A stretch of 64,000 bases of DNA from Vicia villosa (Eukaryota; Streptophyta; Magnoliopsida; Fabales; Fabaceae): contig NC_081183.1 in the NCBI RefSeq assembly GCF_029867415.1, forward strand, positions 19,402,404 through 19,466,403, written 5' to 3'. A model generated the notes under the pieces. It saw only the letters and a program-made list of their open reading frames with translations. It was not told the DNA's origin and searched no databases. A program made the position numbers and the translations under genes. Of the stretch, positions 35,588 through 45,848 are shown in pieces. Every line of letters begins with the position of its first letter. Positions within the stretch are counted from its first letter, which is position 1.

Positions 35588-36390
35588 CGATGAATTCGTA
35601 GGTTAAACACAAACCGTTCAAAATATAATAAACTAAAACCTAGGAAATTTGAAAAATGGCGCCACCATCTTCATCTTCAACCTCAAGCTTTTGAATTTCT
35701 GGAAATCGTATCTCTCTCAATTCTCAACCAAATCCAAAGATGTAAAGACGGATTTTGCTCGATTTTGGACGAGGATCATGATAGTATCCTTTAATTTCAT
35801 TTATTCTGAGTGTAACTTAAAATTCGCAAGCATGAACACTAAGAACCCTAAAACTGAAATTAAACATGAAATACTCTATATGCATGATTTGATGCAATTG
35901 ATTGAGGGCTAATGATCCTTAAAGGTGCAGAAACCAACTGGTAACCTCATTTTTAATTTATCATGCGTGAATTATAGAGTTTGAAGATTTGGAAACTTAC
36001 CTCAAAAATGGAGATCTCGCTCTGATCAAAGTGTGTTGCAGAGTTGTTGCAATGATCCAGATAGCTTCAGTGATCCTCCTGGAAGGTGTTTAGATGCTTA
36101 ACTTGGATTGAAACTGCCCAGAACCTCTTGCTCAACCCCAACTGCAACAACTCCAAATGAGAGGTGAAGATGATGATTCTCCACGTACAGAAGTGTTTCA
36201 GAGGTTTGGATCACCTCTAAATGCCTCCCCTGATGTGTTTGAATACTTAATTCCAAAGGAAGAGCTTTGGTTTGAAGAATCCGAGTCTTTTTTTGCCAAA
36301 GAACCTTTGAAAAACATAAGTATGAAGAAAGAAGAGAGAAAGCAAGAATTCTATTGCTTTGGTGTGTTTAATTCTAAGGAAATGCACTTG

Positions 36391-36398
36391 TATTTATA
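36391..36398 (-). promoter_or_regulatory. TATA box of the outer Ogre LTR
   Basis: On the minus strand the context is GCCTATAAATACAAG, a canonical plant TATA box about 1.58 kb inside the LTR from its U3 end. It would start the genomic RNA leftwards. Confidence 0.55.
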
Positions 36399-37979
36399 GG
36401 CAAATGATGCAGAGAAATTGGAGATAGTAAGCTTCCTTAGTGAAGTGAGTTTGGTTTCCTTGGCTATGAAGAAATGTGAGTAAGATCCATATGTAATGAT
36501 GAGTTCTTTGATACCACTCCCTAGCCATAGGTTTTGCTTGATCTTAGGGGACAAATTTGCTGCAGAAATGAGCTCCAATTGGTTGGGAGAAGATTCCTTT
36601 AATGAATCACCACTTGGCCATAAGTTCTCAAAATGCAATCATTACATAATCACATGTTTTGGTTTTGGAATATTCCTTTCAAAAATTTGTGTAATGATGC
36701 AAATGATTCTCTCCTATACTTGCAATGTCTCTGAAGTTTAGAGGCATCATTTAGTGTAAGCACTTGCATAAAATTGCAAATTTCACACTTAGGCATGACC
36801 TATAATTTCACTTCAAATGCCTAACTTTGATCAATCATATCTCTTAGCACAAAATGAATTTGGAGAAGATTGAGCACAATTTGGAAAGCCCTTAACATGT
36901 ACTTTTCAATTCATTAGTTTGGTGTTTGCCCAAAATCTTTAGGGAAATTAGTGAAAATGTCCCATAAAGTTTAAAGAAAACTAGGGTTTTCTTGCAAGTT
37001 TTGTGAAGGCAGTCACTTTGAAGCTCCATATCTCTTTAATGGTTAATTTTTAGCCAAAAAATCATATGTGACAAAGTTGTTCATTGGATCAAAATCTACA
37101 ACTTTCATGTTGGAAGTTATTTTCAGTTTGAAGGTGAAATTTTGAGATATTCCCTTCCAAAGTTTGGTAAAAACCACTTGAAAACACTTAGAAAATTTTC
37201 TAAGTATGAAAAGTCAAACTTTGACTTTTTGATTCTTGATTGATTTTCTTGATTTTTATTGATCAAATGACTTCAAATATCATATATTGATGATTTGAAT
37301 CTTCAAAAGTCATGGTTGACCAAAATTTCCAAAAAGTCAAAGGTGATCTTGTATAGTTGACTTTTTCAAATGAATCGCGTTTCAGGAGATTTTAAGTGAA
37401 TTAAGCTATCCTCATCAAATGAATTATATGAATGGATCCTATTGAGTTGTTGTAGGATATTGACCTATGCTTTGAGTTTTAGATCCGTTCCCTGATTAAA
37501 AGTCAACTGTCCAGGTGAATTAGGGTAAAAAACCCTAATTGTTGACCAAGTGAAATTGGTGACTGTAGACCTTGAATTGAGGTGTAATCCCTTTTGGATA
37601 TTGTCATATGAGATATTTGAAGATGATTGATGCCTTTGAGTGATGCCCTGGAGCTTTCTAGGGTTTCCCATATGTGATTCTGTATTTTAGTCCTTGATGG
37701 GGCTCAAAACCCTAGACTGGTGAGGTAAGCAAGCTTGGGTTCAGGTGATGGGTCTCTTAACCAATCATAGGTTAATAGAATTAAGTTTTTGAATCCTAAT
37801 GTTTGTGTTGGATACCATCCCTTTTATTGACCGATCCTTTGCCTGAGCTCTTTATTCTTGAACTCCCTCGATTAAGCATCAAATGAACAAGTGACTGTTC
37901 TAAGCAACTGCTTTGATTCTGATGAAAAACCTGAAAGTATAACATCTCAGGGGGGGTCAAAATTAGGGTATGACACGCT

Positions 37980-38743
37980 TAGATCTAAAATCGTTATGTT
38001 CTTCGACCGCCCTCTATTTTCCTCACGCTCTTGCTTCATCATTTCTTCAAACTCCGCCATTCTTTCAAAGAAAGGATCTGGCTAAGTCTCCGCCTCATTT
38101 GTATGATGTGTCATCCACTGATAAGAAGTAGCCGGTATAGGACACCCCGGTTTCAAAAAAACTTGAACAAAGTGGCGCGATCTTAGATACCCGATACATA
38201 TGATGCGGCTCGACGCGTCCAAAGGCGGTCGTCTATGAAGTGGAAAGAATGTCTCACATAATCCAAATCTCGTCAAATCGACACACACTCAATCGTACTC
38301 ACTTGCTATGAGATGGCCCATATCGGGGAATGCCATCTACTTCGAAACCGGGGAGATACCGCTTAGTGATGGAACAAGTGAATCATGAAGTTTCTCAAAG
38401 ATTTCTTAATTTTCAAAGAGTCGGGCGTTGATGTCCCTTTGTGAAGTCAACTTCGAAATAAGTTCCCGTCGAATAAGAGTGTGATTTTCTTTTCCTTTTC
38501 CGAGCAAACCCGCAACGTCCCGATATCCAAAATTGTCGTCGCCTCCAACATCAACTATGTTATCAATATATTTGTGCATAAAGAGAGGCATCTCATCAAT
38601 GTAGATCATGGGATATATTTTGATCGGAGGTGTGCGAGGCGGCTTCAAAATACGCGCTCCTTTGTTACCACTACACTTGGACTTTGGTGTCGGTGAATCC
38701 AGCATCAATGCATCAACATGTTCAAAGTAGGAAGGAGATCGTT
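37980..38743 (-). pseudogene. OTU-like cysteine protease domain of a MULE-encoded protein, inactive
   Basis: The ORF 38406-38759 contains SYFEHVDAL, MPLFMHKYIDNIVDV and GGDDNFGYRDVAGLLG. In the OTU family the catalytic cysteine sits where this copy has Phe (DNFGYR). A second piece (38082-38288) carries HFVQVFLKPGCP, matching the region of the catalytic histidine. A third, frame-broken part reads PDPFFERMAEFEEMM down to the Ogre border. Frameshifts and stops lie near 38400 and 38085. Confidence 0.68.
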
Positions 38744-39451
38744 TAGTTGATGTGTCCAAAAAATGTCACGCACCGTAACTTTGTCCTCGCACGTTCGGAA
38801 GCTTGACACGTATAGGTTATCGACTAATGGTTTCAAAAGTTGTTGCATTTCCGACCGAGGGCTCATTTTCAAGACTTTAAAATTGTTTTGTTCATTGTAT
38901 ACTTTCTTGACATTTGAAACACTATCCGGTTTTTTTCGCTTCAAATCGGTAAGTATGTTTCTCGGCGCCACTTTGATAATCGATAAATCCGAAATAACAT
39001 TCTTCTCTTCGCGGGACAACCGACACGCCGTTGAATTCCCGTGTAACTTGGCATCCAAGGCATGATTATGAATTCCACAAATGACACTTAAACGCCACAA
39101 ATCATCAACCCTCCGAGTCACGCGCAACTTAAACGGACACCCACACTTTCTCGATCCCGTGTCTTCGTGTTTTAATATCCGATTTGTTGGTACATACCTC
39201 CCACCCCTCTCGCAACTCAAAACGACAAAAGCTTTCCGTCTACTATTTCCATTGTCGGGCCATAAAATATTAATGCCAAATCCAAGTTTACTAGCTTCAC
39301 TACGAACCCAATCAAGCAATTGTTCACGACAAGCGAAGCTCCGATCATTTGTAAATTGATTGATATTGATGGAAGTTTTGGAGAGGGTTTGAGTTTGTTT
39401 TGGAGAAAAATGATGAAATAGTGAAGGAGGGAAAATGGTATATGAACACAT
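38743..39451 (-). pseudogene. FAR1-like DNA-binding domain of a MULE transposase
   Basis: The ORF runs from 39451 to 38705 (248 codons). Residues about 40-150 resemble the FAR1/WRKY-GCM1-type zinc domain: the VLSCERGG cysteine, RKCGCPFKL, and the terminal ICGIHNHAL with His-x-His. The conserved VRDIFWTH stretch comes just before the break. After it the frame is out of register with the OTU part, so the last dozen residues are artefactual. It lacks the catalytic DDE domain entirely. Confidence 0.7.
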
Positions 39452-39628
39452 TATTTCGAAAATGAACTTCCGAAATAATAGCTGACTGTTAAAAACAACG
39501 TATTTTTTTAAATTTCATACATTTCGGAAATGCATCTCCGAAAACATCAATTTTTTGGAGATTTCGGAGATGCATTTCCGAAGTCTGAAAAAATTTATAA
39601 AAAAAATATTTCGGAGATACATCTCTGA
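39452..39628. repeat. Palindromic subterminal repeats of the MULE remnant
   Basis: Four copies of a ~20-bp palindrome TTCGGAGATGCATCTCCGAA, variously mutated, at about 39452-39477, 39522-39543, 39562-39582 and 39609-39628. Confidence 0.75.
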
Positions 39629-39690
39629 AGCAGGGGCAAGTTGGAATTTTCGCTGGGGATCATCCCATATGGGGTCAATAAAAAAAATCT

Positions 39691-41749
39691 CTATAATAAT
39701 CTCTACATCCTTTAGATTTTAATTTATATATGCACACAAATTCCAATTAATTTGACCATAAGGGGCGTATTAAAAGAAAGTGTCACATATTGATATTCAC
39801 AGTATTCATTGTATATATTAACACATTAAATCCTGCGATACAAAACGCGAGAGATGTATAGGGAAAAACTCAAATTTTCCATTGGTTAAATATAAATCAT
39901 AAAAATAATTTATATAGATTGACAACCTTTACCTTATAATATGATATTGTAGGAATAAGTTATATCAAACTTTAATTTTATCTTAGTACCAAGGTCCTAT
40001 TAATTATTGTAATTCACCAATTATATATGTATGTCATGTCCAAAATTAAAAATATTAGACGTGAGGGGATATATTGAAAAAATATTTATAAAAAAAAAAA
40101 ACAACTCACATTAATTACAGACTGAACTAATAAAATATTTATATAGAGTGCCATTCCATCTTAAAAATCGATTTTATAAAAATGCATTAAGTATAAAACT
40201 CCACCACACCCAATGGTATTGCACCCTTGTCTTACTATACAAATTAGTTTGTACTACTGAATTAGGTGAACTCTATTTCTAATACACTAATTAAATTAAA
40301 TAATGCAAGCAATTTTGTAAAAACCTCTATTTTAGGTTATCAAATTGTAAGCGTCTAACAAATTAAAATCCCAAATTTACAAACATTAAGTTGTCCTATT
40401 AAATTGTCTAACTATAGTCAACAATCTTATTTTTAGAGGATCCGCACCATCTACAATAAGAGCTAAAATGAAATAAATGATTCCTTGTTGAACGACAACC
40501 ATCTATAATTTATATATGAAAATTGAAGATTTATTAGAAGTGGTATGGGTGGTTTAAAGAGAATATTTTCAATAACATCAAACAATTTAAGAAATAAATT
40601 AGATATTTCATAAATTTGAGATTTAAATGATATATATATTTACAATTTATGGTTTGCTTAGCAATTTTGCTTCAATTCTGCCTTCCATTGAAGAATATGT
40701 TTTTGTAATATTTTGTTAAGAAATATGATTGCGTCTAATTTAACATGATTATGTAGAAAAAGAATTGTTTAGCACATATTAATATTATTTGATGTAAGAC
40801 TTTTAAAATATTTTTTCTCGTCAAAAATTGGGCATATATATGGAGCGAAAAAATAAAATAAAATTAAAATATTATATTAAAAAATATAATAAAATCCAAC
40901 TCAATCCTATAAAATTAACTTGTAGGATCAAACTTCCCTCATTTATAAACACATAAACACGTGATTTATAAACTATATATATTATACTCTTGAGAATAAA
41001 TAAATACACGAACCTAGTTATTTTATTTATGTGAAGATACTGATTATCATTAGAAAAATCTAAAGTAGATAAAATTCAATACTGTAGATTTAGTTCCAAC
41101 AATGTCGCTTGAAGATCAAGTTAAGCAACAAAAAGGTAAGACATGGATATCATTAAAAAAAAACAAAATGGACATTTACAGTTTGTACACATTATTCACC
41201 CATCTTAATCCCTTGTTAGGAGAGGTAAATGAAATGCATAAAATATGCGAATAATTCATAAAAATGGTAGACATGCATTATAATCCACAGCATATACCAA
41301 CGTAAGCATAAAGATTATGAAATGGTCATCAATGTTTGTTTTCTTCTACAAAGTATATAATACTGGCCAATCATGGTCATATCATATGGGTAAATTATAT
41401 ATTACGTGGACCCTACTGGACAATGTTAATGGAATGTGCAAGTAACATCTATGATGGTATATAGTGATCAGGTAAGCATGGCAAGTACTTAGCCTTCTCT
41501 CATGCAATCAATATGTTATTTAAAAATAAAAGCTGTAATATTTATATGGACCAAAAACTTATTTAACTATTTTGTTTATTCATTACAATTACAACTCTGG
41601 CTAAACAATGAAATTGAATCTCATGCAATCAATACAAAGAGTATTTACGTAATCACGAGGTTATTAGCTGTTGGATCTTGATCGCACAATTCTGTAAAAT
41701 CAAATTTATTTTTATTTTATAGTTCCAAATGCTGCAATTTATTAGACAA
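39691..41749. other. AT-rich intergenic DNA
   Basis: No ORF, RNA gene or clear repeat structure. It contains (AT)-rich and poly(A) runs. Confidence 0.5.
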
Positions 41750-42100
41750 TACTCATGTGCCGCTACTAATGATCCCCGTCTCCATTTGAGGCAATTTTTA
41801 AAAGTTGTTAGCAATTTCAAGATCTTTAGAGTTGCAAATGATCCTTTTAGATTGAAGTAGTTAAATTTCTTGGAACCAAATTACATAGCCACATGGAATG
41901 ATTTAGTTGATAAATTCTTACCCAAATATTTTTCTAATGTTAAGAATGCTAATGAGTTATGAGATTACATCATTTAAGCTAGGGGAAGATGAATTCCTAT
42001 TTAATGCTAGGGAGAGATCTATAGAAATGTTGAGACAATGTCCCCACCATGGGATACACCACTATGTCACGTTATGGCCTCATCTGTTGCGATAGATCTC
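41750..42100 (+). pseudogene. Decayed Athila-type gag fragment
   Basis: Reading through frameshifts on the plus strand, the pieces ATWNDLVDKFLPKYFSN, then EITSFKLGEDEFLFNARERS and LRQCPHHGIHHYVTLWPHL, match the core of Athila gag. The best single open frame is 41907-42095. Multiple stops and indels show old age. No LTRs were assigned to it. Confidence 0.6.
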
Positions 42101-42359
42101 GTCACACTAACACTATAGTTTAAACTCATTAAATGGATCTTAGCTTAACATGTTTTCATCTCTAATAAGATTCCTTACCTTTTATCTATTAATATTCATT
42201 CTGAACTTATGACAACTACGTCCATTATTATTCTCTGCTCATGAATATTCACAAATAATTGAATTTAAAATCAATTTAAGTTAATACAATATCCGTGGGA
42301 ATAATACTCTTACATTTATCACTTGCTACCACTTTAACTATGTAAACTTGCACATATAA

Positions 42360-44000
42360 AGATCCCATCGCACACCAATTTTGAAAGACTTGGATGCAGA
42401 CCCAACTCACCAAATAGAATTGTGAAGAGACGATTAATAAATGATTAAACACACCGAGCTCAAAATCATTGAAGGGGAGGAAAAAAACTTTCTAGAAGAA
42501 TAAGCATTCGTGAAGGAGAATGAAACACTCATTGTATTTATTACACATCCTCTTTTCTTTTTATCATAGCTCAATCCTTAGAAGGTCCCGCAGTTGTGAA
42601 GTCATGGTCTAAACTGCTCTCACAAGTGAAGAAAAGGCGATATCCAACATCTTCTGGTCCACACCGAAGAATTGTATCATGCCTCCTTTCAAACATTAGG
42701 TTGAACATCCCTCATTGCAAGGGATTATAAGATTTTAGAAACATATTGAGAAATGAATGCGAATAGAATCCTAACGCATATTTAAAGATAAATTTCACAT
42801 TTTTTCAAAGCAAACCTACGACAAGGAAGTTAATTAAAAACTGAATCAGAAAGACTAAGAATTTAGTAAACCCTTTTCTTTAAAAACCCTGATAAAGAAA
42901 GCAAGAATAGAAATAAGGAGACTTGAATGTTACCTCTAAAGAACGAAGTTGGTGACCCACATGTTGCAGATCATGCCAAAAAGAGTGGCACAAACATGTC
43001 AAATATGAAGATTAGTGTAAAAAGAATGAGCGCCAGAGAAGAAGTTACAGGCGTGAGAAGGCGTGAGAAGGGACTTGTTCAAAATTCGACAAATAATCGA
43101 AGAAAGAGAAACTAGTAGTTCCAAAACTCCTTACATATACCTCAATAAAAGTGAACAGTGCAATCCATTACACTAGGAAGTGCATAAACACCCCACCAAC
43201 AATTAAAATCTCATCGTAAACAATTCAGAGTATTTAAGTACCCTAAAAAAGAGATGATATCATTACCATCACACATAGCGATGCACGTTAGAGTTTCCTT
43301 GAGAAACACTGCCTGATCAAGAAAAAAGACATTTAATGTATTTGTTCCAAAAGCTAGTAAGGCCCAATCAAGTCTCTCCACCTACCCTATTAATAGTCGG
43401 CATAAATATTTATTTGGCAAATCCCTCATTCTACAAAGTTAGAATAATGGCTTGAGGGATAACTATTCTACGTTGTCCGCAAGGACTACTTCAAAAAGTC
43501 CAAAAGCAAAATCCAAGAAAATAAATACATGGAACAAGTGGACCTTCTTCCTACCCATAAGTAGAGCATTTTGTCCTCCAACGCAAAAACCATCGCCCGA
43601 TTCAATCAGACGGTTGTCTGCGTGACACACTGCACCACTCACAAACGGTTCCAACCATTCTTAGTATATAAGTGTAAAGCACATCATTTTATATATTCAA
43701 ATTCATTCTCACTTTTACATTACTTTTCATTCCTTCAGTGACTTAGACGTTAAAGTGATAACTTTACATATCAATTCTCTCTCTTCCGCACAAAAAACTT
43801 ATTTTACCAATCGAAGATCTCATTTCATTATTTCACTACACACTTCAGATTCTCTATTGAAATAAATATAATAATTTGGGTCGAAATAGCATTATTTAAA
43901 GAGTAATTCTAATATATTTTAGGAAGCCTTCGTACTACTTTTCTTGCTATGAGTTTGTTTACAATCCGTACAAATTGACACAATTTCTATTCTATCCTTA
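42360..44000 (+). mobile_element. Possible degenerate Tat/Athila-type LTR
   Basis: AT-rich, no coding. A TATA-like TATATAAGTG near 43666 is followed by CAGTGACTTAGACGTTAAAG near 43737, which resembles the conserved leader start of Tat-lineage LTRs. The ends could not be fixed and the family is uncertain. A small minus-strand ORF at 43463-43654 shows no domain. Confidence 0.3.
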
Positions 44001-44521
44001 ACAAACTAAACAAAGGGAAAATTCATGTGCCACTTTTAAATCTAAAGAAAAAGAACATCAGAAGGTCATTGAGAAACACTAGTGGACCAACACTTGATGT
44101 TGAAGAGAGCAACACTACAATATCAACACAACAATCTCAAGCTGTATCAATTATTATTTGAAAACATCACAAAATTGATGGTTTGTTGAAATTTCAAACA
44201 ATGAAGCCATCAAAACTAAATTTTAAGAGAACAAAAATAATATATTCAAATATTAAATTACTGTTAATTAAAGTGATAATGGTTAGTATTTTACAATCGT
44301 TTTCAAGTAGATTAAATGTTACTATAATTAATTGAGACCTTATGCACAAATCAAAATATAACTAGGATAATGTTGAAATATAAAGCAAAATAAACTTGGA
44401 GACAAAAGATAATATGTAAGGTGGGGTAAAAGATCTTATCAACATGGATGTTTTTGTCCAACAATATCTCAAACTCTTCTTTTGTGGGACCCAAAAAAGA
44501 TTTTGTGTCACATAACTTCTC

Positions 44522-44528
44522 TATATAA
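44522..44528 (+). promoter_or_regulatory. TATA box of the LBD4-like gene
   Basis: TATATAA in the context TTCTCTATATAACATC, about 150 bp before the start codon at 44679. The CA-rich stretch CATCATCTCC downstream could hold the transcription start. Confidence 0.6.
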
Positions 44529-44678
44529 CATCATCTCCTATCAACTTCTAATTCATATTTCACATTGAAAAAAAAAAATCATTTGCTATTTTTCTTCATT
44601 TTTTTTCCAAATTTAATTTAAGGAAATTCTCACAATTCAAAATATTGAGCTATATATTATTGTAGTGATTAGAGGAAG

Positions 44679-45775
44679 ATGAAGGATGGTGGTAGAAAGC
44701 ATGGTGTAATGACACCATGTGCTGCATGCAAGCTTCTAAGAAGAAGATGTGCCCATGATTGTGTGTTTGCTCCATATTTTCCAGCTGATGAACCTCATAA
44801 GTTTGGAAGTGTTCATAAGGTTTTTGGAGCAAGCAATGTGAACAAAATGTTACAGGTTCATAATTTAATTTATGCACTTTATTTTATTTTAATAATTATC
44901 ATGTCATCATTACATGATAATAATTCCAATCGTTTTCATGAGAATTTTGTGGTGAATTTTTTTTTTATGACCAAGTCAAATTGAATTTTATGCGTGCACT
45001 TAAATATAAAACCATTATATTTGATCACTATCATGGAAAAAGTTAGAGTGAATTAATCAAAAAATTTACTTGATTAATTTATAAACTATTCAAAATAAGT
45101 TTGAAAAGTTAATAACTCGCCATTAAGAAAAACAAAGACAGCAAAGAAAATATACAAATAGAAACAATACAATTATTCGTAAGAATTCTATAATTTGAGA
45201 TGTCATTATGCGAAATGGTAATAACTATAAAAAATTTACATACATAACAATGGTTATTACGGTTTGAACCGATAAAATCGGTTAAGTTGAAATTTTCGAA
45301 AGATAAGAACATTTTATATATACCAAATATTTTATGATCTTGTAATAGATTAGAAAATTTATTGTGTTTTTTTTTTTCCTATATATTACATATGTGATTT
45401 GTTATTTAAAAAATAAATTAGAAGGTGCTGTGATATCCCATATCATTTTCTGTTATAGTGGTTAGTTAGTTGATGGTTGGCCCTACAGTTCTCACTTTTA
45501 ATGAATTCTCTATAATTCTCATTCTTCATGTTAAAGAAAGATAATAACTAGTAATCTAAATGATACCTTAGCACAAAAAAGCTAAAGGATGCACATAAAT
45601 TACCTTTAAATCCTGAAACCATACTAAACAAATAATAAAGATAAGACATGATTTGATATTTATAGTCACTTTTCACTTTGTTTTATAAATTGATTTTTTT
45701 TATGATGAATTCGATTTAATATAAAATTTTAATATAGATTGAGAGTTTGAAGAGGAGGAGAATTAAAAGGATTCG

Positions 45776-45848
<73 letters not shown>

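Larger units (their letters stand above)
9069..37975 (-). mobile_element. Outer Ogre-type Ty3/gypsy retrotransposon, 5' half, degenerate
   Basis: On the minus strand the order is 5' LTR (37975 to 16567, interrupted by another element at 18058-33546), tRNA-Arg-type PBS (16543-16560), 5' UTR, ORF1, gag, protease, intron-like gap, RT start (9069-9455). This architecture is specific to Ogre elements. Nearly every coding segment carries stops or frameshifts, so this copy is inactive. The remainder of RT, RNase H, integrase and the 3' LTR lie left of the window, beyond the Athila-like array that splits the RT. Confidence 0.88.
33552..37975 (-). repeat. Outer Ogre 5' LTR, U3-side part
   Basis: Continues the LTR after the inner element. 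Its right end reads TTAGGGTATGACA and stops at 37975, against the MULE-derived sequence. It carries a 4-copy 50-bp repeat (33632-33800), two tRNA-like modules (35362-35428 and 35522-35587) and a TATA box (36391-36398), all described separately. The small ORFs here show no recognisable domain. Confidence 0.8.
37976..39690 (-). mobile_element. Remnant of a Mutator-like (MULE) element with FAR1-like and OTU-like pieces
   Basis: On the minus strand a FAR1-type DNA-binding N-terminus is followed by an OTU-like C-terminus, the order found at the two ends of certain legume MULE-encoded proteins. The DDE transposase core between them is missing. Upstream, at 39452-39628, lie four palindromic repeats of the TTCGGAGATGCATCTCCGAA type, which fit a MULE subterminal region. 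The right border near 39690 is a guess; I found no clean terminal inverted repeat. The 3' end is interrupted by the outer Ogre LTR at 37975. Confidence 0.65.

Noticed and set aside
44650..44877. Minus-strand ORF over LBD exon 1
   Set aside because: Antisense shadow of the conserved LOB-domain exon.
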